From Leptobrachium leishanense (taxonomy: Eukaryota > Chordata > Amphibia > Anura > Megophryidae): 64,000 nucleotides of DNA. The position numbers were made by a program, and so were the translations under genes. Location of the stretch: assembly GCA_009667805.1 (NCBI GenBank), contig CM019065.1:156665322-156729321 (forward strand), given 5' to 3'. The notes beneath the pieces are model-generated. The model saw only the letters and a list, made by a program, of their open reading frames with translations. It was not told the origin of the DNA and ran no database searches. Shown piece after piece: positions 9,720-20,490 of this stretch; the stretch's first letter is position 1; each line of letters begins with the position of its first letter.

Positions 9720-10436
9720 GGACTATATTACAATCTTCACGCAAACGTTAACGCTCACTTGTTTACTCATTTACCACATATTACAATCCAAACGCAAACG
9801 GGTTAAGTAACCCGTTTGCGTTTGGTACCTTGCGCTTTTCAGCGCAACGTTACTGTACTTTGTGCTCCCTATACTTAACATGGGGAGCGCAAAGTGTTAA
9901 TCAGTGTTAGGATTACAAAGTCCTAACGCTGATTAACATCCGGCTCTGGTCAGCGAAAAGTTAACCAAAGCCAGGACTTGGTGTTAACAGATTCCGCTTC
10001 CGCAGAATCCGTTAACACCAGCCTAAAAAAATGAATTGCATATGCACCCTCTGTCCCGCGGCAAGGACTGCGGCTCCAACCGCCTCCTCCGTCCGGCGGG
10101 AGCAGGAAAAGACTGGGGGGAAAAGTCCCCTCAGTCTCTCCCTGCGTATCACTACGCCAACCGTCCAGATCTCGCGAGGCGAGATCCGGCTGGTCATGTG
10201 ACCGGCAGGGGGGGGAACTCAATGGAGTCCTATGGACTCCAGCGAGTGGATGCTCGCGGCTGCGCTCAGCGCAGCCGCGAGCATCCCGGATTTTACCGTG
10301 CAGTAACAGTGCAGACAGCATTTTTTTTGCCTGCATTGTAATCCAGCGTTAAAATGTGGGCGCAAGGGGGAAAACTGCGGGCGCAGTTTTTCCTCCCTTG
10401 CGCCTGCGTTTTAAAGCTAGGATTGTAATTTGGCCC
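9720..10436. mobile_element. CpG-rich MITE with stacked hairpins and 3-bp target duplication
   Basis: The left end GGACTATATTACAATC and the reverse of the right end GGGCCAAATTACAATC form the terminal repeats, with ACA duplicated on both sides (9717-9719, 10437-10439). The interior is a series of perfect or near-perfect hairpins: AACGCAAACGGGTTA/TAACCCGTTTGCGTT, GTTAATCAG/CTGATTAAC, GTGTTAACAGATTC/GAATCCGTTAACACC, and CTCGCGGCTGCGCT/AGCGCAGCCGCGAG. The same family forms the outer layer of the nest at 33157-37858. 3-bp duplications would suit a PIF/Harbinger-like source. Confidence 0.7.
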
Positions 10437-10479
10437 ACAGTCGTCTACTGCCTGTATACTAATAATGCAGACCCTGTTT

Positions 10480-11575
10480 GAAATTGCAGAAGATCATCTA
10501 GTGTTGGTAACTTTCACTCCAACATATTTCTGGAAACAATGAATGAAGAAATAACAAATTAAAGCTGTTCAAATCTATATTATTTTCTTTTACTATTTTG
10601 GCTTTACGCTTCTGCATACAGAGTGTTATCAGTTAGCACCAACTTTTAGATATAGCTAAAAATTCTGTTTGCTCATCTCTGCAGAAATTAGTGCTAGGAC
10701 TTTGTAATACCTTACTTATGAAAATGCTAATTAATGATTCCGCATCCCTAAAAAGTGCGCAAATTACAGTAAACTCGTGGAAGCTATCGCAATCACCAAT
10801 GCACCAGTGGATTTTTCCTGGGTTTAGCATTAGGAAGGTAATGTGGGGGTGTGACGGAACCAAGCCCTCCCAGTGTCACATATTCCCCTCAGCAGGAGCT
10901 AGAATATTCTGTGTTATCACTGGTTACCCCATCTTCCTGCCCCTGTACCTAGCTGGGTCTCAGCCGCCACATCATGGAACTGCCGAGTGCTTGAGACCCA
11001 CGGAAATATCCGCTGACCTTAAAACCACTGCAGAACATCTTGTCCTATCAGGGCGCTGCTTGGCCCAAGCCTCCAAAGGGGGAATGCTGTAACCCCCCCC
11101 TAGAGCGCTCTCTCAGGTGCAACCTCCAGGGAGATATCCCCTAAGAGAGTCGCTATAACATCAGTGGCTGCAGGCAGGAAGTGCCTGGAACCCGTTCCCA
11201 GCCTCAACAGTCACCAAAGCCGCTCATCTTTCTGGAGCATGGAATCAGCAAATCCCATGGGATGGGGGCGGGATCCTCCTGATTGGTCCACAGTTTAACA
11301 GGCTTGGCTCATAAATCCAATATATAACGTGTTGTATTCACGTGCAGAGATTATATCCGACATATCCTAGTGTTAACGCTTACTCATACGAACGCTACAG
11401 TTAGTTTCCACTAAGGAATAGAGCCCAAAGAGATTGAGATTCTGCAAGATAAGGGACACCATGTAGTGTTTACATCTTTTCACTACAACAAAATTTCTGG
11501 AAATGAATGAATAAAATACAAATTAAAATACAATTTTATATTTACATTTTTTTAAAACTATTTTAGTATAACTTT
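10480..11575. repeat. Pair of diverged direct repeats around an LTR
   Basis: About 10480-10610 and 11450-11575 share ATCTAGTGTT/ATGTAGTGTTT, ATTTCTGGAAA, GAATGAA and following AT-rich text, but are strongly diverged. They lie on either side of the LTR-like segment at 10850. This may be an older repeat that was duplicated or split. Confidence 0.4.
10850..11399 (+). mobile_element. Probable LTR of a lost retrotransposon
   Basis: The segment starts TGTGACGGAACC directly after a purine-rich tract (AGGAAGGTAATGTGGGGG) that looks like a polypurine tract. It ends in GCTACA, and has a TATA-like AATATATAACG upstream of its end. No matching second LTR or target duplication was found, so the call rests on end sequences and context. 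Confidence 0.35.
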
Positions 11576-11628
11576 CTATTTGTGAAACTCCAATTTTATC
11601 CTAGATCTAAATGTAAACTGTGCATCAC

Positions 11629-13155
11629 TGTCAGGTGCTGGTTCTGGGGTGGTAGGATTGAGCCCAATATGCAATAAGGGAAACAAAGATTCAGATAAAC
11701 ATATACAAGAGAGGGTTTATTTGGAGTAACATAAAGGCAATAAACAAATATATATGAAGGAGCTGGATAAGAGGAGGAAGGGAAGACACTGAATATATAT
11801 ATGTGTAATTAACTGAAAGCAAGATGAGAAAAGAGTAAACAGAAGGATAGTACTAAGCTACTCTAAACTATAGAAAGGAGACAATATGAGAATGAAGGCT
11901 AAGGAGATCGTTAGAGAAAAATAGAAAACAAAAGGCAGAAGAGTCTTGGTAGGCAAAGGGTCTTGGGTCTGTAGGTGTTCCTGGGAATGCAAGGTAACGG
12001 GCTGAGTGTTCTGCGAGATGCAGGGCAGCAGACTCCGAGGAATGCAGGTACAGAGGACAACGGGAAGAGGATTCTACAAGGTGCAGGGCAGCAGGTCGAG
12101 GATACGGCAGCGGCTGAAGATTCTGCGAGGTGCAGGGCAGCAGGCTCCGAGGAATGCAGGAACAGAGGGCAACGGAATGAGGGTTCTGCGAGGTGCAGGG
12201 CAGCGGTTGAGGATTCGGCAGCGGCTGAAGATTCTGCGAGGTGCAGGGCAGCAGGCTCCGAGGAATGCAGGAACAGAGGGCAACGGAATGAGGGTTCTGC
12301 GAGGTGCAGGGCAGCGGTTGAGGATTCGGCAGCGGCTGAAGATTCTGCGAGGTGCAGGGCAGCAGGCTCCGAGGAATGCAGGAACAGAGAGCAACGGAAT
12401 GAGGGTTCTGCGAGGTGTAGGGCAGCGGTTGAGGATTCGGCAGCGGCTGAAGATTCTGCAAGGTGCAGGGCAGTAGGCTCCAAGGAATGCAGGAACAGAG
12501 GGCAACGGAATGAGGGTTCTGCGAGGTGCAGGGCAGCGGTTGAGGATTCGGCAGCGGCTGAAGATTCTGCGAGGTGCAGGGCAGCAGGCTCCGAGGAATG
12601 CAGGAACAGAGGGCAACGGAATGAGGGTTCTGCGAGGTGCAGGGCAGCGGTTGAGGATTCGGCAGCGGACTGAAGATTCTGCGAGGTGCAGGGCAGTAGG
12701 CTCCGAGGAATGCAGGAACAGAGGGCAACGGAATGAGGGTTCTGCGAGGTGCAGGGCAGCGGTGGAGGATTCGGCAGCAGGCTGAAGATTCTGCGAGGTG
12801 CAGGGCAGCGGTGGAGGATTCGGCAGCAGGCTGAAGATTCTGCGAGGTGCAGGGCAGCAGGCTCCGAGGAATCTGTGGAATGTTGGCACAGCGGGCAAGA
12901 AATGCTGGAGGAAACAAAATAGATTAATGTTCTTAGGCAGGAACAGGCGGTAGCTCCCTGTCAGCTTGGTGTTTACCAAGGTAATGCAGAAGCATTGCAC
13001 CTTGGGAGTGGTTCCTTTTTGTAGAGGGGAATAAGGGTGCATTAGCCAGCACCTGGTTGCTGGATCAGCCTGGTTGTAGAGGAATTACCAGTCTCCTTAC
13101 AGGAAACTGGCTTGCTTTTAGGTTTCCTGCGGCGCTGGCGTCTCGGGGCATTACA
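11629..13155 (-). mobile_element. 1.53-kb solo LTR with internal minisatellite
   Basis: On the minus strand it begins TGTAATGCCCCGAG and ends CACCTGACA, with a polyadenylation signal in CCAAATAAACCC near the 3' end. The exact 5-bp duplication ATCAC flanks it (11624-11628, 13156-13160). There is no internal coding region, so it is read as a solo LTR left by recombination. More than half of it (12010-12870) is a 111-bp tandem array. Confidence 0.75.
12010..12870 (-). repeat. 111-bp minisatellite inside the LTR
   Basis: Between seven and eight copies; TTCTGCGAGGTGCAGGGCAG recurs at exact 111-bp steps (12121, 12232, 12343). Because 111 is 37 codons, reading frames stay open through the array on both strands, giving long apparent ORFs that are not evidence of coding. 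The unit is G-rich on the plus strand and contains sub-repeats of TTCTGCGAGGTGCAGGGCAG. Confidence 0.85.
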
Positions 13156-13239
13156 ATCACATGCTACAAATAAATGTTTTTTCCTGAATCCCGACATAAA
13201 GTGCTTGGTATTGCAGGACTTAAAACTTGTATTTTTATA

Positions 13240-13400
13240 AAAAAAATTTTTACCAGGAAGGATACTTTGAGATTCTTCTCATTTTCAAGTATTTCCAGGA
13301 TGGCCAGTATGTACCGTTAGGTGCTCTTGCTGGGATTTGAGCCTGTGTCTCCATGGTTATAGAGCAGTGATGTTACCTCTACTCCACCCAGCCTGGTTCC
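13240..13400 (-). repeat. tRNA-derived SINE
   Basis: On the minus strand a Pol III B-box-like GGCTCAAATCC (13343-13333) follows a tRNA-like head. It is followed by a body and tail ACTTGAAAATGAGAAGAATC ... CTTCCTGGTAAAA. The same tail occurs at 48797-48860 without a head, as expected for a tail borrowed from a LINE. Confidence 0.5.
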
Positions 13401-13499
13401 TGGGTAAAGCCCATGCTCTTATGTTTATTTTAATGTAGAAGGTATATTATGAATCTCCCTTATTTATTGAGGTGCTCATGGACTAGGCAGCAATAAAAA

Positions 13500-16007
13500 A
13501 GGATGTTACACCCTCACCTCCAAATTGCTCTCGATCGCCTTCGCCTCCTCCTTGGACCTTACACAGTGGTCCAACTCTCCTACCCGCCACCAAGCTGCTA
13601 ACACCCTGGACCTTATTTTCTCCAGCCTCTATACTATTTCTAACTTTTCAAAACACCTCTCCCCCTTTCCGATTACCACCTCCTCTCCTGGGATCTTCTC
13701 CTGCTGCCAATCCAGACTCCTGCTTCTTCCCCCACTCCTCTTCTACATCGAAGGTGATGCCCTGAATCCTAAACTACTCTCCACCGCTAGCCATCCTCTT
13801 CTCCTTCCGATATCAACATCCAACTGCACCGACAAAGCCACTGATATCTACAACTCTGCCCTCTCCACATCATTGACAAACTCGCTCCTACCGCTCTCTG
13901 TACTACATGCAGGCCTAACCGCCAACTGTGGCACACTATATACAAACGCTAACTTCGGCAGTGGTCTACGGCAGCTGAACATGGTTGGATGAAGTCTTGC
14001 ACATCGGCTGACTTCCTGCACTACAAATTCATGCTCCATTCCTACAGTCTTGCTTTATCCATTGCTAAACAATCTTATTTCTCGTTTCTTATCTCATCCA
14101 ATTTGTCATGATTCCAGACGTCTGTTTCATACTTTTAAACTGCTAATGCGCCCCACTTCCACTCGACCTTCCACGGACCGCACAGCTTTCAGCTTTGCTG
14201 ACTACTTCACCGATAGACTAGAAATCTAGTCACTGCCGTCCTCCATTAACCACTCTACTTCATTCAATCTGTCACTCCCTGCCCTCTCTATTATGACTCT
14301 CCTTTACTCTGGTCTCAGAGGAGGAGGTCTCAACAATTCTCATTTCCTCCTGCCCGCCCACCTGTCCGCTTGACCCCATCCTCTCACATCTTATTCGGTC
14401 TGTCCCACCAGTCATTGTCCCTGCTTTGACTCATATTTCCCCTCTGCATTAAAACATTCTCTGATCACCCCCATTCTAAAGAAGCCATCTCTTGATCCCA
14501 CCTTCCTTTCGAATTACTGTCCCATCTCTTTGCTCCCCTTTGCCTCCAAAATCTTAGAACGCCTGGTCTATAACAAGCTCTCTGGTTTTCTCACTGCTCT
14601 CTATTTGATTCGCAACAATCCTGCTCTCCACTGAGACTGCTCTGACCAAGGTGAATAATGATTTAGTTGTACTTAAACCAAAGGTCACTTCTCCCTGCTT
14701 ATTTTTCTTGAACTTTTTGCTGCATTTGACACTGTTGACCACCCTCTCCTGTTCCTAATGCTGTGTCAAATGGCCACAGTGGCACCACTCTTTGTTCTCT
14801 TCCTATCTGTCTCTTCACTCTATCAGTGTCTCCTTTGTCGGTGCCTCTTCACCCCCAGTTCCTCTTTCAGTGGGGGTAACTCAAGGCTCTATTCTGGGTC
14901 CCCTACTCTTCTCGATCTATACTGCCTCTCTGGGCAACCTCATTCCTTCTATGGACTCCAATGTCATTCATCTCTATGCTGACAACACCCAAATCTACCT
15001 TTCCTCCCTCGATCTCTCTCTCCTCCTATCAGCTGTCCCGACTGGATGACCGCCCGTTTCCTAAAGCTCAACTTCTCTAAAACTGAACTTTGCATCTTCC
15101 CTCCCTCTAAAACCAACATTCCTTCAGATGTATGGTGCCATTATTACTTCTACTGCTCAGGCTCGTTGCCTTGGGGTCTTCGACTCTCATCTCTCCTTCA
15201 CTCTTCATATTCAGTCACTAACTAAATCTTGCTACTTCCACCTAAAAAACATTGTATGCGTCTGTCCCTTTCTTAATAAGAACTCTGCTAAAAATACTCA
15301 TCCAAGCATTTCTCTCCCACCTTGACTATTGTAACCTCCTTCTCTCTGGCCTTAAGAGTCCCAAATTCTCCCTCTGCAGTCTGTTATGAATGCCTGTGCT
15401 TGGCTCGCCCACCTAATTTAACGCACCTCTTACACCTCCCCCTTTGTCAATCTCTACATTCGCTAGCCGTTACCTTTAGAATCCAATTCAAAATACTGGT
15501 GCTCACGTACTGGTGCTCTCCATAACTGCGCCCCTACATACATCTCCCTTTATTAGCAGGTACATCCCATCCCGACCACTTCGCTCTGCCAATGTTCTGA
15601 TGCCATCACCTCCACGTACCTGCACCCTGAACTCTCGCCTTCAAGTCTTCTCCCGAGCTGCCCCCTTTTTTTTCTCCAGTCTCTCCAGTCCTTCAAGAAG
15701 TCTCTGAAAACACACTACTTTAGAGAAGCCTATCGGCTCACTCCATGATTCCCTACTGTACATTTCTTGCTCTATCTTCCCACCAAGCCCATATGCACCC
15801 TGTTACTTCAGGTTCTCTATTTACCCTCTCCTAGTGTGCCACTCCTCTCCTCTTAGAGATTGTAAACTCTCGAGCGGGCTCCTCTCCCCTAGTGTTCTTT
15901 GTCTTTAACTTCTATGTATATTTGTTATTCTGTCTCGCCCATTGTACAGCGTTACAGAACTTGTTAGCGCTATATAAATACTTGCAACTGTAACTTTAAC
16001 TGTAACA
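13500..16007 (+). pseudogene. Decayed L2/CR1-like LINE (endonuclease end, RT, 3' UTR)
   Basis: Fragments appear in several frames. An endonuclease C-terminal signature NTLDLIFSS is near 13590. RT motifs follow: LSNYCPISLLPFASKILERL near 14510-14570, [20 protein letters not shown] near 14870-14930, and [12 protein letters not shown] near 14970, where the catalytic Y-A-D-D is Y-A-D-N. Later blocks are LGVFDSHLSF, DYCNLLLSGL and SRAAPF. The 3' end (TTGTACAGCG...GCGCTATATAAATA) is the typical L2/CR1-type tail. Many stops and frameshifts make it inactive. It lies just upstream of the DPYSL2 exon 1A region. Clade is by recognition only. Confidence 0.7.
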
Positions 16008-16920
16008 ATATGAAAATCTGTACGATCCTTTATACATTTTCCTAAATATTTAGATGCTAAAAATAAGCATTCAGAGGAGAGTCACAAGTAGGTATATGTA
16101 AAAACATTTGTATCTGCCACAACACTTGTCTCTTAAGCAATCCAAAACACCCTGCAAGATACTCTGGTGTAGAAGATGGATATCAAAGAGTACAAAGGGT
16201 CTAACAGAGTATTGTCCTTGTCTCATCCCCCTCCCCAGACACCATGGATGCTGGTTTCAATCCAGATTCAGCTGACAGGACCCACATGTCACATCTCAGA
16301 GGCTGATCTGTGCGTGGTGCTGAAAGGACAGCGCCTACTAGGTATAACAAGCAGACCATGTCCCCCACCCACTCTGCCTCCCTATGCCGCATACTAAGAG
16401 CCCCAGCCCTGTGCTGCTGCTGTTGTTACTAAATCCTACAAGCATCCTTCTATTGTCCTGGTCCACCTATCGCATCAGGACCAGCAGGAAGCACAGATCT
16501 GCAATGCACAACCAGATACAATCCATCAGGATGAAGCCAGAAACAAAGAGTGTACAGCCTATTGTCCAGTTATGAAAACATCACTATATACAAAGTATCC
16601 AGCATCCAACCACCCACTTACACACATCCATGCAAAACCAATGCACACATCCTTCGATCTGCCCATGCTAAAAAAAAGAAATGAAATATTGGCTGATATG
16701 ATAATGATGATTCATCCTGCATTCAGTCTCAGCATGTTTCATCGCATTTCCTTTCTTCATTAGGAAACGAGGAAAAAGCCCTATAGCTGCAGATTAATAC
16801 CAGACACAATGTAAACCCCCAAAGCAGCCACACACAGACATACATCTACTTACACATGAAACACTAAGACATGAAGTCACCACACGATGAACAAATGACC
16901 ACAATTCTGACTGCAACTTG
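16008..16920 (+). other. DPYSL2 5' flank upstream of exon 1A
   Basis: Mostly non-repetitive sequence without a recognised element. Small ORFs lack domains. It may hold distal promoter elements for the long isoform. Confidence 0.4.
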
Positions 16921-17276
16921 TAGAATCCATGCCTATTGATTTATTTGGCTGGTCACATCACTTCCGGAAGCATCTCCCGTTGTGCTGCAGAACTGCCCTC
17001 CCTGCCCTTTAATTCTGTTAAGTTGGAGAGGAGCAGGCGCTGAGCTCCTGTGATCTGTGAGGAGGATCCTAGCAGAACCTCTTGCTGGACCACACAGAAG
17101 ACCCAGCATGGTGTGAGAAGCAGTCAGCTCTTTTGTTAGCTCTTAACCTGCAGTGCCTTCCCCTCCCACCTCATCACAGTCCTCCCCTTGCAGCTTTATT
17201 TCTCCCACTTATTTCTTCCCCCCTTTTTTTTCATTCATTTCTCTGAAATAACTGGTCCATCCCTTGGGGTCTCTGG
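16921..17276 (+). promoter_or_regulatory. DPYSL2: Probable promoter / 5' UTR of DPYSL2 exon 1A
   Basis: A palindromic ETS-type site CTTCCGGAAG is at 16961-16970, followed by GC-rich, then pyrimidine-rich sequence up to the start codon. The transcription start is not visible; I infer it to lie soon after the ETS site. A two-codon upstream ORF (17108-17116) sits in the presumed 5' UTR. Confidence 0.5.
17108..17116 (+). other. Minimal upstream ORF (ATG GTG TGA)
   Basis: Two codons and a stop, about 160 bp upstream of the CRMP2A start, which itself has a weak context (T at -3, G at +4). It could reduce initiation at exon 1A if the transcript includes it. Confidence 0.4.
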
Positions 17277-17603
17277 ATGGCTGACAAGAAGCAACCTGGT
17301 CGGCAAAATGAAGGGGAGGAGGTCCCATCTTTCTTCAAGAATATGGGCTCAGGGAGTCCCAAGCCAAGGCAGAAATTCTGTGGTATGTTCTGCCCTGTGG
17401 AAGGATCCTCTGAGAACAAAACCATCAATTTTGGCTCCTTGTCACCAGGGCGAGGGTCTGGTATGGTTATTGCCCAGCAGAAAGATGTCGCTGGGACCCA
17501 GCAGCCAGGATCCAGAAGGGGAGAGACCCCTAATGGCTTCGGAAGGAAGATAGAAATCAAGTGCTCACATGGGAAGGAAGCCCTTCAGTATCTCAATGAC
17601 AAG
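17277..17603 (+). CDS. DPYSL2: DPYSL2 (CRMP2) alternative first coding exon 1A, long N-terminus
   Basis: 109 codons run from ATG at 17277 to a donor AAG|GTGAGT at 17604, phase 0. The peptide begins MADKKQPGRQ and contains EVPSFFKNMGSGSPKPRQKF, GMFCPVEGSSENKTI and, at the end, KCSHGKEALQYLNDK. This matches the long (A-type) N-terminus of collapsin response mediator protein 2 as I recall it, including the FFKN.GSGSPKPRQKF block and the GKE.LQ.L end that joins to the shared exon 2. CRMP2 binds tubulin and controls axon growth. The A extension replaces the 13-residue start of the B isoform; residues are disordered-looking and rich in Ser, Gly and Pro. Shared exons are outside the window. Exon 1B at 39432 confirms the gene. 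Confidence 0.93.
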
Positions 17604-18590
17604 GTGAGTTATGAAGGGAGATATGGGAGGTGACTGACATATGTATAGAGTCAAGGTGGGAAGACCTTAACCATTCAACCAACATTGGGAGCATCTTCCA
17701 CAATGTATATAAAGTTTACACCTCCTCATATCTGCAGTGTGATCACTGATTAACTATCTACTCTATATCCATTGGTCATTTCATTTCTTACTATTACAAC
17801 ATTATTTCTACTCCCCAACAAATGTTATGGATATACCTGCTTGAGAACAGGTGATCTGTTTGGCAAGTGGTCTACCTTTCATTAAAATGTGGGCTGCATG
17901 CACTCTCCTAAAGGAGATCCAACATTTTGCTGACTCATATAGCCATTTGTGTGGTCATATTTTACTATGTTCCCCTGGCAGCTTGATTTCTGGTGGTCAT
18001 CAGCTGTATTAAAATGCATTTCCCAGTAACCCCACCCAAACTTAGAGCTCAGAAGCAGGGAAGGTCTTCAATGGCTGTATACAGCAAGGACATGTCATTG
18101 TGACTTTTTGAAAGCTAAAGATCTGCTACACTATATTTGTTCACTTTTAGCAAGTGTTGGAATTACCATTAAAAGTAATGGATAATAACGTTCTATGGTT
18201 ATTTATGCTGACTAACAAGACATTCCCACTTATTAGGCGCTGGTTGTTCAGGGAATTTTGATTGGTTACATAGTAAACTGTTATTAGCACATAAGTCTTG
18301 GGTGTGGTGGAAGACATCTTGCAGACAGCCTCTTATTTTGCAAAAAAATTTAAAAAAAAATTAAAACAAATATAGACACAAATGATTTATTCCATAGATT
18401 ATTGTAGGAAAAAATAGTAAGTGACAATCATTAAATACTCAATAGTATCTGTTTATGTATCTATTTTGCAAACATTGGCCAAATTTAATCTATGGAGAAA
18501 TTCATGAACTGGAGGAGACATTAAGTTCTTTTTGCATATCACTGGTCTTTGGAAGATAACTCTAAGTCCAACTTAGTCCTGCTTGCTGAC
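17604..18590 (+). other. DPYSL2: DPYSL2 intron, start
   Basis: Begins with the GTGAGT donor. About 1 kb of AT-rich, apparently unique intron sequence with no recognised element before the MITE at 18594. Confidence 0.6.
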
Positions 18591-18593
18591 TAA

Positions 18594-19020
18594 GGCTGGG
18601 GTCAGACCAGCGCATTTTTAACGTGCGTTCTGGCGCACATAATTACGGCCGCACTAGCAGCAGATGACGGGCAATGACGGCCAATATACGATGTACGGCC
18701 GCACAAACGTCCGGCCGTGCAACGCAAGTGGAATTTGAACGCATTTTTCTGAGAACGCTGAACCGCTAGTACTGACGTACTGAGTACGCAGCTGCGGCAT
18801 AGCGGCGTGTTTGCGTGATTAGGAGACGTCAGACGCTGCTAATGTCCAGCCTACATAACGTCCAGACGCAAAAAGAGTTTTATTGACGATCCGTACAAAA
18901 TCACGCTCGAAAATGCGCGTCGTCTGACCGTTTTTGCGCATTCCGTGAAAAAATACGTCAATGCGTTCGGACGCACTTTTTCACGTTCGCGGGGAAAAAT
19001 GTTTTCGTCTGACCCTAGCC
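18594..19020. mobile_element. MITE, GGCTGGGGTCAGAC family, copy 1
   Basis: Terminal repeats GGCTGGGGTCAGAC and GTCTGACCCTAGCC, flanked by TAA on both sides (18591-18593, 19021-19023). 427 bp, unusually CpG-rich for this intron, with many CGT/ACG steps; noncoding. Copies 2-4 are at 19805, 34519 and 58352. TAA duplications suit a PIF/Harbinger-like source. Confidence 0.8.
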
Positions 19021-19023
19021 TAA

Positions 19024-19801
19024 GCTCATTGCTTGACATACAATTTTGATACTGTTCAGCTCAAGGTTTGGTGACACCTGTTGTGCATCATGGTCTGCAG
19101 CTCTTCAAATAGTTTGTCTTTTGGAGCCTAAAACCCAATTCACTCTGTTCGCTACCTCCATTTTTTGGTAGCTATAGAGCTGTTCATTGGGTTTAAGTCA
19201 CAGTGATCATGCCTTTTCCCTTCCCATCTAAAACAAGAAGGTGGGAAGTTATAGCTTTAGTATATCTGAAAAGTGAAAGATTTAAAGAATAAAATGTTTA
19301 TTTGTAAACAGAAATATATGTTTTATATACAATCTACAAATGTCACCTCTATGTTCAATGTATTTTGTAAATAATAAAAATGAATATTTCATATAAATTA
19401 GATTTACCTGCAAACATCAACTTTGAATAAGAGACCCTAAAGCTTGAAATCTGTCAGCCTACACATACTTTTCACCATCCATCATACATTGACTTTCTAA
19501 ACATGATCGTATAACACTTGAAGAATCTTCAAGAGTTGATGATTTTAACCAGTGATTGGTGGAATCCATTGTTTGTTACCTAACTGTGCAATGTTTCCAC
19601 CTGATGTGGCCTTCTTTAAGCGTTTTAAGGTAAATTAATGGTACATGCGTGCATTGCTAGTGTGCTTTTAAAAATGTGCAATGCCTTTTGAATGAGTCAG
19701 TAGTGTCATTCAGCAGACATAATAAGCAAGTAAATATGATGTTTTCATATTTACTTGTTTTTGTTTCTTGGCATTTTCCACACCCACATCAGGAGGCACT
19801 T
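19024..19801 (+). other. DPYSL2 intron sequence
   Basis: AT-rich, no recognised element or ORF. Confidence 0.5.
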
Positions 19802-19804
19802 TAA

Positions 19805-20252
19805 GGCTGGGGTCAGACGAGCGCAGTGTTAACGTCTGTGTTGCCGCACATAAGTACGTCCGTGATAGCATACAATTGTGTTAAATGGAGCCCCACACAC
19901 GAAGTGCGTCCGCACAGAAGTGCGGGGGCTGACGGACGCTGCAAACGGACGCAGGTTAGGCAAGAACGTAATACTGCTAGAACGGACGTGCAGAGTGCGC
20001 CACGTCCACAACGTCCGCATAGCTTTGTGTGTGAGTGATGCAACATAGTCAGACGGACTGCATTTATACATCCAGCATTTTTGACGGACAGAATGTTTTT
20101 TCATTGTAATTTATTTTCCCTGCTACATCAGTCAAAAAATACGTCAGTGAAAAAAACCGACTGTGTGGCCACTACCTTGTCATCAGTCAGAAAGTACGTC
20201 CGTACTGCACGGACGCACAGTCCGTACAAAATGCGCTCATCTGACCCTAGCC
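19805..20252. mobile_element. MITE, GGCTGGGGTCAGAC family, copy 2
   Basis: Ends GGCTGGGGTCAGACGAGCGC and GCGCTCATCTGACCCTAGCC. The flanks are TAA and TTA. 448 bp. The interior is more diverged from copies 1, 3 and 4 than they are from each other. Confidence 0.75.
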
Positions 20253-20490
20253 TTAGCTAACCAATCAGTGTGTATACCTAGGTATAGATAAAAAAATGCA
20301 CTGCGTATGTGCAACTGAATTGCTCCTCCCTCCTGCACTGTGAGCTGAGGGGAGAGCGGGGCTGAACTTTCACCCTCAGCTACAGTGGAGACAGGGAAGG
20401 AAAGAAATCCATACACACAGGGAGAGAGACAGCAGAGAGAGGGACAACAAAATAAGCACAGAGACACAGCAAGATAAGATAAAGTAGAGA

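Noticed and set aside
11868..13042. ORFs of 190-349 codons on both strands
   Set aside because: They arise because the 111-bp minisatellite is a multiple of three and lies inside a solo LTR.
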